Assembly (NCBI RefSeq): GCF_004208515.1
Contig: NZ_SGIM01000003.1
Span: 124,001-188,000, forward strand
Direction of reading: 5' to 3'
From: Acinetobacter halotolerans
GTDB lineage: Bacteria; Pseudomonadota; Gammaproteobacteria; Pseudomonadales; Moraxellaceae
DNA length: 64,000 nt
This document shows positions 34,745-44,358 of this stretch, piece after piece (the first letter of the stretch is position 1; each line of letters opens with the position of its first letter). The position numbers and the translations under genes were made by a program. Under the pieces are notes generated by a model. It was not told the origin of the DNA. It saw only the letters and a program-made list of their open reading frames with translations, and ran no database searches.

Positions 34745-34780
34745 AAAAAAACAGCGTATCACTTGATACGCTGTTTTTTT
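34745..34780. terminator. Bidirectional rho-independent terminator
   Basis: ACAGCGTATC / GATACGCTGT with a four-base loop, A-run before and T-run after; between convergent hchA and the BASS transporter. Confidence 0.93.
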
Positions 34781-34794
34781 ATTAAAGAATAAAT

Positions 34795-35679
34795 CTATTC
34801 GGGTGTGGAGACCGCATCTTTAGGACCAAAGCGAGTAACCCATATCCCAAAAATAGTCGCAAAGATATACATGAAAATAGAATAGACCGCAGCAGGCATT
34901 GCAATGGTGGTACTTGCCATCACCGTAAGCGCAATCGTCATTGCTAACGTACTGTTATGGATACCAATCTCAAAAGCACAAGCACGTGCTTGAAATGAAC
35001 TAATGCCGAGCAGACGAGGAACAAAATAACCAACACATAGACTAATCGCACAGAATAGAGCAGTAGCTAAGCCAATTTGGCCAATGTACTCTACTAGATT
35101 TGCTCGTTCTGTAACAATTGCACCTAGAATAATAATCACGAGGAAAATGACGGCAAAAATGCGTACAGGGCGGTTCAGTTTTTCAGCAAAATGTGGCGCA
35201 TAGTGACGAACAAGCATCCCAATACCAACAGGCACTAAAATAATTAAAAATACCTGCATTATTTTAGAAAACTGTAGTCCAACTTGTTGACCCTCATTCA
35301 TAAAATGTAGGATTGAGAAATTGACGATAAAAGGTAAAAAAACGGCGGCGAGTACAGCATTGATCGCAGTTAGGCTAATATTTAGTGCAATATCACCTTT
35401 ATATAAATAACTAAATAAATTTGCGGTCGTTCCACCAGGTGAGGCCGCAAGGAGCATCAAACCAACAGCCAATAATGGCGGTAAAGCTAGGATTTTACAG
35501 ATTAAAAAGGCAATACCGACCAATAAGACCAATTGACAGAACAGTGCAATCAGTACAACTTTGGGATGTTTACTTACTCTGGCGAAATCTTTAACCGTTA
35601 ATTCAAGCCCCAAACCTGCCATAACAATGGCGAGGGCAATAGGTAAAAAAAGTGTGACCAATCCTGAATCCATAATCAT
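34795..35679 (-). CDS. BASS family (bile acid:sodium symporter-like) transporter
   Basis: 294 residues with nine to ten membrane helices and the family motifs LLAASPGGTTANLFSY and AFEIGIHNSTLAMTI (crossing helices that bind sodium). The substrates of bacterial members include organic anions such as pantoate. Start ATG 35679 has AAAGGAC four bases away; ATG 35673 is an alternative. Monocistronic. Confidence 0.88.
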   Translation of the reverse strand: MIMDSGLVTLFLPIALAIVMAGLGLELTVKDFARVSKHPKVVLIALFCQLVLLVGIAFLICKILALPPLLAVGLMLLAASPGGTTANLFSYLYKGDIALNISLTAINAVLAAVFLPFIVNFSILHFMNEGQQVGLQFSKIMQVFLIILVPVGIGMLVRHYAPHFAEKLNRPVRIFAVIFLVIIILGAIVTERANLVEYIGQIGLATALFCAISLCVGYFVPRLLGISSFQARACAFEIGIHNSTLAMTIALTVMASTTIAMPAAVYSIFMYIFATIFGIWVTRFGPKDAVSTPE

Positions 35680-35725
35680 TTTGTCCTTTTAATAAATATT
35701 ATTTGCATGAATAGATGTTGTTTGA

Positions 35726-35785
35726 TCGTACCCATTACGAAATCGAATCCTTCGATTTGTATTACTCTTGGGAAAGCTGGTACGA
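35726..35785 (-). other. Structured element upstream of the BASS gene
   Basis: Outer stem TCGTACC (35726-35732) / GGTACGA (35779-35785) encloses an eight-pair hairpin AAATCGAA-3-TTCGATTT (35740-35758). It lies about 45 bases upstream of the BASS start, so on the minus strand it would be in the 5' untranslated region. It matches no riboswitch I know. Confidence 0.4.
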
Positions 35786-36134
35786 CGCAAACAACATACT
35801 TAAAAAACCAATACATTATGCAATGTGAATTTAGTTATTTTTACTAAATAATTTCACTTATTAATACGATGCATTTTTCTATTGGAATTTGTCTACTCTA
35901 CGACAAATTCATAAAATTTTAATATGACACTTTTAGACTGAGCATTCATTTTTGATGCTTAGTTACATTTTTACAACTAATGAAAATGATGGCAGTTTGA
36001 TCTCCATACGAGGACAAGTAGCGCCATATAGCATGATTTCAAATAATGTAAAAAAAATATTATTAGGCTTAATCATTATTATTAACAGATAGATATGTCA
36101 TTTTTTATGAGGATAAAACCGCCAACCCAGAAAT

Positions 36135-36153
36135 GGTAATGATTATCGTTTAA
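36135..36153. promoter_or_regulatory. Possible Fur box
   Basis: GGTAATGATTATCGTTTAA matches about 14 of 19 positions of the Fur consensus. It lies about 200 bases upstream of the exporter locus; the half on the left is strong, the right is weak. Confidence 0.4.
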
Positions 36154-36350
36154 TATTATTTTTAGCAAAAGTAATTGGCATAAGTGCACAACTGTATCTT
36201 AATTGTGGTCAATGACACTAAATTACATCGAGCATGATAATTGCCGCCAATTTGATACTTGTAACTATTTATTTAGTTTAAATAAGTGAAAGTTATAGAA
36301 ATCTTTGACTCGAAATAAAAGAATTTATATTACAACATGTGGAACAAAAT

Positions 36351-37418
36351 ATGGATACCATAGCTCGTGTAGAGGTGGGGACGGATACGAAGGTCCAAAA
36401 AAAGCAAAAAGTCACTTGGATCGTTTTTTCGCTACTTTCGCTATTTTTATTGATTGGGGTAATGTACTACTTTTTTGTTTTTCGGTTTTATCAATCTACC
36501 GATAATGCTTATATCCAAGCCGATGTGACATGGGTCATGCCGAAAATTTCGGGTGAAGTTGTTGAATTAGTCATAAATGACAATCAATTTGTTAAACAAG
36601 GTGAAACCCTAGCCATATTAGATCAGCGTGATTATCAGGCACGTTATGAACAAGCCCAATCTTTGGTGACATTAAAAGAAGCCGCACTGATTGTTCAACA
36701 ACAAAATGAAAGGTCTGCAAAATCGACCATTAATGAAGCAAATAGCGGCGTACTTGCGGTACAGGCGGATTTATCTCGTTTGAAAAAAGATTATGCCCGT
36801 TACCAAGACCTATTAAAAGACGGCGTGATTACGCGTCAAAACTTTGACAGTATTCAATCCCAATATCTTTCTGCTCAAGCGCAATTAAACAAAGCACTAG
36901 CAACCGTCAACTCAGCAGAGGCGCAGCTCGGGAGCCTACAAGCAGGTCGAGCACAACTTTTGGCAGATATTCAAAATGCAAAAGCAAGCTTGGATCTTTT
37001 TCAAATTGATTTAGCATCTGCAAAAGTGACTAGCCCAGTTTCAGGTAAGGTCGGGAGTTTAGCGATACAAAAAGGTTCTCGTGTTGGTCCGCAGACAAGA
37101 TTAATGGCGATTATTCCAGAAAATAGTTTATATGTTCAGGCCAATTTCAAAGAAACACAAATAGAAAAAATGCATATTGGGCAGGAAGTTAAATTAAAAA
37201 TAGATGCTTATCCAAGTTTAACCTATACCGGAAAAATCGAAAGCTTTTCACCAGCATCTGGTGCAACGTTCTCACTGATGCCACCAGATAATGCAACTGG
37301 CAATTTTAATAAGGTCGTTCAACGAATACCCGTGCGTATTGCGATTGACTCCAACGCTCATATCGATCTGATCAAACCCGGTATGTCTGTCAAAGCAACC
37401 GTGAATTTAAGAACTTAA
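36351..37418 (+). CDS. HlyD/EmrA-type membrane fusion protein
   Basis: About 355 residues. One membrane helix (residues 22-45), the DNAYIQADVTWVMPKISGEV start of the lipoyl half-motif, a long coiled coil (Q/A-rich, about 80-190), and the second half SPVSGKVGSL, then a beta-barrel with ANFKETQIEKM. It bridges an inner-membrane MFS pump to an outer-membrane channel. ATG 36351 gives a typical start; GTG 36339 is an alternative. First gene of a six-gene locus with closely spaced or overlapping genes. Confidence 0.88.
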   Translation: MDTIARVEVGTDTKVQKKQKVTWIVFSLLSLFLLIGVMYYFFVFRFYQSTDNAYIQADVTWVMPKISGEVVELVINDNQFVKQGETLAILDQRDYQARYEQAQSLVTLKEAALIVQQQNERSAKSTINEANSGVLAVQADLSRLKKDYARYQDLLKDGVITRQNFDSIQSQYLSAQAQLNKALATVNSAEAQLGSLQAGRAQLLADIQNAKASLDLFQIDLASAKVTSPVSGKVGSLAIQKGSRVGPQTRLMAIIPENSLYVQANFKETQIEKMHIGQEVKLKIDAYPSLTYTGKIESFSPASGATFSLMPPDNATGNFNKVVQRIPVRIAIDSNAHIDLIKPGMSVKATVNLRT

Positions 37419-37442
37419 TCATCACGATTTTAGGTGCTAAAC

Positions 37443-38990
37443 ATGGATAAGCGTTTAGATGAGGACTGGAAGTTCCCGACTAAAGTCGCGTGGGTGATTT
37501 TTATTGCCATGATTTTTGGCAACTTTATGGCGATTTTGGATATTCAAATCGTTGCAAGTTCTCTGAATGAAGTTCAAGCAGGTATGAGTGCCAGTCGCTA
37601 TGAGGTGACATGGGTTCAAACGGTGTATTTGATTGCTGAAATCATCGCTATTCCGATGTCCAGTATTATTGCGCGAGTGTTATCGACACGAATTTATTAC
37701 ACGATTTGCGCAGTTGGATTTACGATCAGTTCGCTTTTGTGTGCGATGGCATGGAACTTAGAAAGTTTATTGGTATTTCGTGCAATTCAAGGCTTTATGG
37801 GCGGCGGTATGATTCCGACTTCCATGACCGCTTTATTTCTACTATTCCCTGAAGCGAAACGTACTTTGCCACTGGTACTCTTTGGCATGATCAGTACTTT
37901 AGGACCAGCTATTGGGCCGACTGTGGGTGGGTGGCTCACCAATAGTTTCTCATGGCACTGGATGTTCCTGATTAATATTATTCCAGGCATCATTATCGCA
38001 ACCATTATTTTCTCTGGCCCTGATATTGATCGTGCCGATCATTCTTTGCTGAAAACAATGGACTGGATTGGTCTCATTGCGATGGCAATGTTCTTGGGTG
38101 GATTGGAATACTTTTTAGATGAAGGCGCTCGACATGATTGGTTAGTGGATAGTGGAGTGCGCATGGCATTTATTATCTGCATTCTGGGCGGTATTACGTT
38201 CTTTTATCGGAGCTTTACCCAAGAAAAACCCTTATTGGATTTGAGTGTTTTTAAGAATAAAAATTTTACCTTGAGTGCAATCATTACCTTTGTTATCGGC
38301 ATGGCGCTGTATGGTTTGGGTTATATGATTCCTGTTTTTCTTGGGCAAGTTCGGGAAATGAACAGTAGTCAAATCGGTCACATTATGATGGTAACAGGCG
38401 TAGTCATGTTCTGTTTCGCACCATTCCTTGCATGGTTGATTCCAAATTTTGACACTAGAAAAACGGTCTTTGTGGGCATGATTTTGGCTGGGTTTGGTGT
38501 TTGGTTAAATTCGCATTTAAGTATCCATAGTGATTATGACTTTATGTTTTGGCCGCAAATCTATCGTGGTATTGGCTTAATGATTTGTTTGATTGTGGTT
38601 TCGCACTTAGCCATGAGTACCTTGCCGATGAGTAAAGTTGCGGACGCCAGCGGTATCTATAATTTGATGCGCAATATTGGTGGAGCAGTAGGGCTTGCTT
38701 TAATCAACTCTTCACTAGATTGGCTTACGGCGATTCACGTCACAGAGATAAATCAATATATGACGCCACAGAATTGGATTTTTGTAGAACGACTTGAACA
38801 ACTTACAGCGCAATATCAAGAAGTAGGTTCAAATGCTCAGCAAATCGCACTCAGTATTATTTATCGAGATATTCATTATCAAGCACTGACATCAAGTTTT
38901 AATGATTTACTGCGTATGCTGTCGGTCATTATGTTTATTGCTGCTTTTCTCACATTTTTTATGGATAGGGGGAAGAAAATGAATATGTAA
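37443..38990 (+). CDS. MFS exporter, DHA2 (EmrB/QacA) type
   Basis: 515 residues with about 14 membrane helices. Motif A-like and motif C (GPAIGPTVGGWLTN) of drug:H+ antiporters are present, with the helix-1 motif FGNFMAILDIQIV. Partner of the fusion protein just upstream and of the TolC-like protein further down. Because GH3-like and GNAT-like enzymes lie between, export of an endogenous product is as likely as drug efflux. ATG 37443 with TAGGTG upstream. Confidence 0.9.
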   Translation: MDKRLDEDWKFPTKVAWVIFIAMIFGNFMAILDIQIVASSLNEVQAGMSASRYEVTWVQTVYLIAEIIAIPMSSIIARVLSTRIYYTICAVGFTISSLLCAMAWNLESLLVFRAIQGFMGGGMIPTSMTALFLLFPEAKRTLPLVLFGMISTLGPAIGPTVGGWLTNSFSWHWMFLINIIPGIIIATIIFSGPDIDRADHSLLKTMDWIGLIAMAMFLGGLEYFLDEGARHDWLVDSGVRMAFIICILGGITFFYRSFTQEKPLLDLSVFKNKNFTLSAIITFVIGMALYGLGYMIPVFLGQVREMNSSQIGHIMMVTGVVMFCFAPFLAWLIPNFDTRKTVFVGMILAGFGVWLNSHLSIHSDYDFMFWPQIYRGIGLMICLIVVSHLAMSTLPMSKVADASGIYNLMRNIGGAVGLALINSSLDWLTAIHVTEINQYMTPQNWIFVERLEQLTAQYQEVGSNAQQIALSIIYRDIHYQALTSSFNDLLRMLSVIMFIAAFLTFFMDRGKKMNM

Positions 38991-39140
38991 AAATCATATT
39001 TGAGGGTAAGTTTTTTAATCAATTAAAAAACTGGAAAGGTGTATATCAATATATGCCCTTTAAATAAAAATAATAGTTATATAAGTATCGAGATGTCTTG
39101 GGGACAAGAATACTTATGTATGAATTTAAAGGTTAGATCT

Positions 39141-39962
39141 ATGATTAAGACAACATATAAGCTGATTTCTAAGTTAAACAATAAAGAAACCACTTATGGC
39201 CAATACATTGAGAAAGAGAAAATTGATACGGATATGTTGAAAACCATGTTTTCAATTTATGAACAATATTATGAAAATACTAAATTTTCAGTCTTTGTTG
39301 AGGATTTCAAAAAGAAAAGTGGTGCAATATTAATCTTCAATAAAGATCGCAATGAAATTGTGGGATTTTCAACGGTTGCTGTTCAACATTTCTATTTTGA
39401 AGGTAAGGATTACACGGTTTTATTTAGTGGTGATACAGTCATCTTAAGAGAATATTGGGGAGCGCGTACTCTACAAAGCACAATGTTAAAGCTCATGATG
39501 AAGTTGAGAGTTAAATATCCATTTAATGAACTTTATTGGCTATTAATATCTAAAGGATATAAAACATACTTATTGTTGGCGAATAATTATTATGCATATT
39601 ATCCAAACATAATGGATGAAAACCAACATCTATCTGCGGTAATTGAACATTACTGTGAGAACTTCTTTAGTGAATATTATGACAAAGAAATTGGCTTATT
39701 AAATTTTGGTGATGACTACCAACCATTAAAAGGGGAAGTAGCGCCTATTACGGATGAGATGAGGGTCACTAATCCTAATATCGAATTCTTTGAACGGCGG
39801 AATCCAACTTGGACAGTGGGAACGGAATTACCATGTATCGGACGTTTAGCTTGGAAGGATCTAGCACGTTTTCCTGCAAAGCTCATCGCTAAACCAATTA
39901 GCAAAGGGCGATACGATGCAATTAGAACCCAGCAAATTCACCAACGAGGAGCCAGAAAATGA
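39141..39962 (+). CDS. GNAT-like acyltransferase fold protein
   Basis: 273 residues from ATG 39141 (AAAGG eight bases upstream). Residues of the middle part show the pattern of GNAT-like proteins (VGFSTVAVQHFYFEG, SGDTVILREYWGARTLQ), with an aromatic-rich segment after it; no catalytic residue can be named. The stop overlaps the GH3-like start by four bases (ATGA), so they are translationally coupled. It probably transfers an acyl group to, or modifies, the product of the GH3-like enzyme. Earlier in-frame starts (39039, 39093, 39120) have weaker signals. Confidence 0.65.
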   Translation: MIKTTYKLISKLNNKETTYGQYIEKEKIDTDMLKTMFSIYEQYYENTKFSVFVEDFKKKSGAILIFNKDRNEIVGFSTVAVQHFYFEGKDYTVLFSGDTVILREYWGARTLQSTMLKLMMKLRVKYPFNELYWLLISKGYKTYLLLANNYYAYYPNIMDENQHLSAVIEHYCENFFSEYYDKEIGLLNFGDDYQPLKGEVAPITDEMRVTNPNIEFFERRNPTWTVGTELPCIGRLAWKDLARFPAKLIAKPISKGRYDAIRTQQIHQRGARK

Positions 39963-41545
39963 GATATCAAGAATGGCTAACGTCTGGATCACATTTCATT
40001 TTAAAACAATGGTGTCATATTGCAGATCAAAAATTTAAAAAAGGGTTTAACGATCTGGAAGCGACACAACGCCAAATTTTAAGTGCTATTTTGCAGTCAT
40101 CTACTCTAGCAAAACAAAAAGACGTCAAAGATTATGAACAATTCGTCGCGTCTTTTCCCGCAACACGTTATAGCGCATGGCGAGAAGATATTCAGCAATA
40201 TCGAGAAGAAAAGTTTTTGCTTTCAAGTAGTAAATTGATCCGTTTTCAACCGACCAGTGGTTCGAGTGAACAAATCAAATTTATTCCTTATACCCAAGCA
40301 TTCTTAGATGAACTTGATCATGCCATTACGCCTTGGTTAGCTAGCATGTACCGTAAATGCCCGCAATTAAAATCGGGCACTCATTATTGGTCAGTTTCAT
40401 GGTTGCCTGAAAGCCAACGTGAAGTTTTAAAAGACAAAAACTTAAATGATGACAGTGCCTTACTTGGGATTGGAAAACGGATCTTATCCAAATTCACCCA
40501 AGCTGTTCCCAGTAATATCGCCTTTGCAGCAAACGCAGATGATGCCTTGTTTGCCACGATTTGTTATTTGGTTGCTAATCGTAATTTAGCCATGATTTCA
40601 GTGTGGAGCCCAACTTTTGCTATACAGTTGTTAGATCGTTTGGAAGCGATGCAGCAAGAAGTCGCCGAGGTTCTTTACAGTGGTTCGTGGGGCGCGCGTC
40701 AGCTTTCTTTGCAACAAGTCGACGCACCACATAGTCCAGAAAGTGCTGAGCGTTTAATTCGATGCTCCGATGGCGAGGAAATTGATTTTAAAGCCTTATG
40801 GCCAAAACTCAGTTTAGTTTCCAGTTGGGATACAGCAGGCTCAAAAGCTTGGGCGGCTCAATTACGACAAAGACTGCCTGAGGTACAGTTTGAAGGTAAA
40901 GGTTTGTGGGCAACCGAAGGTGTTGTCACGATTCCTTATGCTGATCAGTATCCACTTGCGTATCAAAGTCATTTTTATGAATTTGAATATCTAGACGGCG
41001 AAAAACAAGGGCAGATTATCCCATCTTGGGCATTGAAACTTGGTGATGTTGTTAGTCCAATCATTAGCTCAGGTAATGGTTTACTCAGATATTGTTTAGA
41101 TGACTGTTTAATTGTGACTGGTTTCTTGGATCAAATTCCGTGTTTTGAGTTTCAAGGACGTCGTTTTGGTGTCGATCTTGTGGGAGAAAAGCTAGCACCT
41201 GAAACAGCACAACAGCTTTTATCTCATTTAAATCAAACGGATTCTAAAGCGATTTCGTTACTCGCGATTGATACGCAGCAGCACGTTAAACCGTTTTATT
41301 GTGTATTGTTTGAAGGCGATATTCATCACACCGTTGATCATGACTATATCGACAATATTTTACGTCAAAATTTTCATTATGAATTGGCACGGAATTTAGG
41401 ACAGTTGGATCAACCTCAGATTCGACAGGCAAAAAATGGTTGGAATGCCTATAAAAAGTTGGTGATGTTCGATGGCATCATTGAAGGGAATATTAAGCCA
41501 GAACCTCTGAAGAAAGTGAGCTTGAATAGTTTGGAACAGCTATGA
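39959..41545 (+). CDS. GH3-like acyl-adenylating ligase
   Basis: 528 residues with the GH3 superfamily pattern: the ATP loop RFQPTSGSSEQIKFIPYT (18 residues, about 97-114), IWSPTFA-like strand (VWSPTFAIQLLDRLE), LWPKLSLVSSWDTAGSKAW and the substrate-side WATEGVVTIPY, then YEFEYL. Plant GH3 proteins adenylate a carboxylic acid and join it to an amino acid; bacterial members are poorly known. Here it sits between two GNAT-like genes and a tripartite exporter, suggesting an amide-linked, exported small molecule. Substrates cannot be read. Confidence 0.8.
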   Translation: MRYQEWLTSGSHFILKQWCHIADQKFKKGFNDLEATQRQILSAILQSSTLAKQKDVKDYEQFVASFPATRYSAWREDIQQYREEKFLLSSSKLIRFQPTSGSSEQIKFIPYTQAFLDELDHAITPWLASMYRKCPQLKSGTHYWSVSWLPESQREVLKDKNLNDDSALLGIGKRILSKFTQAVPSNIAFAANADDALFATICYLVANRNLAMISVWSPTFAIQLLDRLEAMQQEVAEVLYSGSWGARQLSLQQVDAPHSPESAERLIRCSDGEEIDFKALWPKLSLVSSWDTAGSKAWAAQLRQRLPEVQFEGKGLWATEGVVTIPYADQYPLAYQSHFYEFEYLDGEKQGQIIPSWALKLGDVVSPIISSGNGLLRYCLDDCLIVTGFLDQIPCFEFQGRRFGVDLVGEKLAPETAQQLLSHLNQTDSKAISLLAIDTQQHVKPFYCVLFEGDIHHTVDHDYIDNILRQNFHYELARNLGQLDQPQIRQAKNGWNAYKKLVMFDGIIEGNIKPEPLKKVSLNSLEQL

Positions 41546-41562
41546 GACATGGAGGATGTAGG

Positions 41563-42885
41563 GTGCAATGGCTAAAAAAGAAAATGTGTAAATTTCATTC
41601 CTTGATGTATGTCAGTGTTTTATTCATGTCGGGGGCAGTCAATGGAATGACTTTAGATCAAGCCTTGAGTGCGAGTTTAAAACATGAAAGCCAACTGGAG
41701 TTAAGTCGTTTAAGTGTGAATCAGTCTAGCGCCATGCTGGAACAGGCCAAACAAAGAGATGGGTTAAAAGTCAATCTGGTTGGGCAGTTAGACTATGAAA
41801 AAATAGAGACACCCACGACCGTTTTATTTCCAACAGAGGGGAATAGACATGGTCGTAGTTTACAATTACAGATGGACTATCCGATTTACACATCGGGTCG
41901 TCATCGTCTGGGAGTGGATGCGGCTAAAAGTCAACTTTCTGCACAGACACATGCATTCTCCGATCGACGATCAGAAACGATTTTAAATACGGTGATGGTC
42001 TATACCGATGTACTCAAAAAGCAGTCGATTTTAGCCCTTAGAAAAAAAACACTTTCTAATCTACAGCGATCACTTTATGAGTCTCAACGGCGCTTTGATG
42101 TTGGCATGATTACTCGTGCTGATTTGGCTCAAGTCTTGGCGCAGGTCGCTCAAGGACAAGCAGATGTGACTCAAGCACAATCGAGCCTCAGCATAAGCGA
42201 AGCGCAATTTTATCAAGTGACAGGTGTTCGAGCTGATCAATTGGTTGCCATCACTCAAATCCCAAATCTATCAAATGATTTAGAAGACATCCTATCAAAA
42301 ACCAAAAATCATCCAGCATTGATCCAAGCCAAATATCAAAAGCAAGCGGCAGAGCAACAATTCGCCTTAACAAAGCGTGAGCTATGGCCAACAGTGATGT
42401 TGACGAGTCGCGCTGGAAAACAAGAAGAAGCGAGCTATATTGGGTCAGAAAGCAACAATTATATGGTGGGCGTACAGTTAAATGTACCGTTATATGATGA
42501 CGGATTGAATCGCGCCAATATACGAAAAGCACGAACAGATGTGGACTTGGCCAATCAAAAGATCAGAAGTCTTGAATTGGATCTGAATCAACGTGCACAA
42601 ACGACCTATGCGCAACTTTTAAGCATACGTCAAAATAAAAATGCGCTCAAAAATGCAATCGATGCAGCAGAAATAGCGTTGCTCTATACACGTAAAGAAT
42701 TTGAAATAGGAACGAAGACAACTTTTGACTTACTCAATACCGAGCAAAAGCTGTTAGACGTTCAGACTCAGAAAATCGTCAATGAGCAAGATGAGATCGT
42801 ATTTGTTTATCAGTTATTGGATCAAATGGGTGAGCTAAACCATCTGGTATCAAATCAATATCCCGAACAGGTGAACCAACAATGA
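41563..42885 (+). CDS. TolC-family outer membrane efflux protein
   Basis: 440 residues from GTG 41563, which has GGAGG eight bases upstream; the frame is open back to ATG 41542 overlapping the GH3-like stop. A signal peptide (hydrophobic LMYVSVLFMSGAVNG) precedes MTLDQALSASLKHESQLELSR, and the two OEP repeats with long alpha-helices follow. Completes an EmrA-EmrB-TolC-like envelope-spanning exporter with the two upstream transport genes. Confidence 0.88.
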   Translation: MQWLKKKMCKFHSLMYVSVLFMSGAVNGMTLDQALSASLKHESQLELSRLSVNQSSAMLEQAKQRDGLKVNLVGQLDYEKIETPTTVLFPTEGNRHGRSLQLQMDYPIYTSGRHRLGVDAAKSQLSAQTHAFSDRRSETILNTVMVYTDVLKKQSILALRKKTLSNLQRSLYESQRRFDVGMITRADLAQVLAQVAQGQADVTQAQSSLSISEAQFYQVTGVRADQLVAITQIPNLSNDLEDILSKTKNHPALIQAKYQKQAAEQQFALTKRELWPTVMLTSRAGKQEEASYIGSESNNYMVGVQLNVPLYDDGLNRANIRKARTDVDLANQKIRSLELDLNQRAQTTYAQLLSIRQNKNALKNAIDAAEIALLYTRKEFEIGTKTTFDLLNTEQKLLDVQTQKIVNEQDEIVFVYQLLDQMGELNHLVSNQYPEQVNQQ

Positions 42886-44054
42886 ATATAAATCCATCAT
42901 TACAACAGCCTGAAAAAAGTCATCTCATTACAAGAGAAGCAACATTAGACGATGACCAAGCATTGAGAGCATTAATCGCTGTTCCAATGACAACAAAAGG
43001 TGTTCAAATTAGTTTTCAACGTGAACCAAGCTATTTTAAAGCCTCAGATATTCTGTATAAACATAAATTACATGTTGTGATTGAAGACAGTGCGAGTCAG
43101 AAAAAAGTAGCATGTTATAGCAATGGCCATCGCCCATGCTATGTCAATCGTGAAATACAAAACTTTAGATATGCCAGTGATTTGCGCGTTGATCATCGCT
43201 ATCGCGGCAAATCCTTAGTAAAAGTGCTGGGTGTTCATGTAAAAGATAATATGCATGCACCGAATTTTAGTCAGATGATTATTTTTGATGATAATCATGC
43301 AGCTCGGGCAGCAATACAAACTCCTAAAACAGGTATGCCTGATTATTATGATGAAGGACTCATTGAAACTTTAACGTTAACAGATTTAGGCTCACCTAGA
43401 AAAATTACGACTTTCTTGAATGATTCAAACCAATATCATACGGACATGACGCAGATTCAATCTTGCATAGCCATGCCAGAACATATACAGGCGATGAATC
43501 ACTTTATTGCTGAGATGTCTGTTCACTATAATTTTATCCCTGCTTATAATTTCGAAGAGTTAGCTGAGGGAGATTGCTATTTTTCTGGCATAAAACTATC
43601 GGACTTTCTTCTGTATTTTAAGGGTGAAAAACTGGTTGGCATGTTTGGGTTATGGGATCAACACAGCCTAAAACAAACCAAAATATTACATTACAGTCCA
43701 ATGATTGGTGTGCTCAGACCAATATATAACCTTTACACCAAGTTCAGTAAAAGTATGCCTTTGCCCAAACGGGGCGAAGCAGTGAAATACCATGTGCTAC
43801 ATACGTTATTGTGTCACCCAGAGGCTCTCGCTTTGCATCATCAGATGTTAAAAGACGCCTATCATCGTTCTAAGCAACTCGGTGTTGGTGCTGTTAGTTT
43901 TACCTTATCGCATAAAGATCCGCGCTTTCAACTGAATCAGTTTTATAAAGGGGAACGATTGACAGGAATGCACGGTTTTATTAGCTTTGAAGAGGATCCG
44001 CGTCCTAACTTTGATCAAACACTCATTCCATATCTTGAAGTGGGAAGAATTTGA
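42882..44054 (+). CDS. GNAT family N-acetyltransferase-like protein
   Basis: 390 residues. The N-terminal half has a GNAT core (ITREATLDDDQALRAL; LRVDHRYRGKSLVKVLG with the acyl-CoA loop RYRGKS); the C-terminal half (from about 195) looks like a second, degenerate GNAT repeat. It overlaps the TolC gene by four bases. Final gene of the locus, before a terminator. Likely acylates the product or precursor handled by the GH3-like ligase. Confidence 0.75.
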   Translation: MNINPSLQQPEKSHLITREATLDDDQALRALIAVPMTTKGVQISFQREPSYFKASDILYKHKLHVVIEDSASQKKVACYSNGHRPCYVNREIQNFRYASDLRVDHRYRGKSLVKVLGVHVKDNMHAPNFSQMIIFDDNHAARAAIQTPKTGMPDYYDEGLIETLTLTDLGSPRKITTFLNDSNQYHTDMTQIQSCIAMPEHIQAMNHFIAEMSVHYNFIPAYNFEELAEGDCYFSGIKLSDFLLYFKGEKLVGMFGLWDQHSLKQTKILHYSPMIGVLRPIYNLYTKFSKSMPLPKRGEAVKYHVLHTLLCHPEALALHHQMLKDAYHRSKQLGVGAVSFTLSHKDPRFQLNQFYKGERLTGMHGFISFEEDPRPNFDQTLIPYLEVGRI

Positions 44055-44063
44055 CGCTCAATC

Positions 44064-44101
44064 AAAATGACTGTGAAATATTTTTATTGAACAGTCATTT
44101 T
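44064..44101 (+). terminator. Rho-independent terminator of the exporter locus
   Basis: AAAATGACTGT (44064-44074) / ACAGTCATTTT (44091-44101), 11 pairs. It closes the six-gene locus. Confidence 0.75.
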
Positions 44102-44173
44102 CAATTTAACATGTTTCAATATGGCGGTTTTTTAAGCCAATCCATCTAAATCCATTAGAAAAACCGACAAAAG

Positions 44174-44202
44174 TTATCAATTAGATAAAATACTTCTATA
44201 AT
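44174..44202 (+). promoter_or_regulatory. Sigma-70 promoter of the OsmC-YcaO gene
   Basis: TTATCA (44174-44179), 17-base spacer, TATAAT (44197-44202). The rest of the 300-base gap (44102-44358) shows only AT-rich sequence and a 150-base leader. Confidence 0.65.
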
Positions 44203-44358
44203 AGCGTCCATTATGACTAAAGTTCATGTTCGATACGCTGATCGCATGACTCTAGCCACTCTTTTTAAGTCAATTTCTTATTTGTGATTCGACTTATCTA
44301 TTCAATATTTTAAGTGTTGTGTGTTGCTAGTGACACATAAGAAAGTTTAGGTGTCTGC

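Larger units (their letters stand above)
35680..36350. other. Long AT-rich intergenic region
   Basis: About 670 bases between divergent units. It holds a structured element at 35726-35785, a hairpin GAATTTGTC-8-GACAAATTC (35885-35910), an inverted repeat TTTAGT/ACTAAA near 35830, and a Fur-like box (36135-36153). A 19-codon hydrophobic ORF at 36034 has no ribosome binding site. No gene is supported. Confidence 0.6.

Noticed and set aside
36034..36093. 19-codon hydrophobic ORF resembling a type I toxin peptide
   Set aside because: No ribosome binding site, no antisense RNA signals seen, and isoleucine runs are expected in such AT-rich DNA.
36174..36190. TTGGCATAAGTGCAC before the exporter locus, like a sigma-54 site
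   Set aside because: GG and GC are two bases too close together for a working -24/-12 pair.
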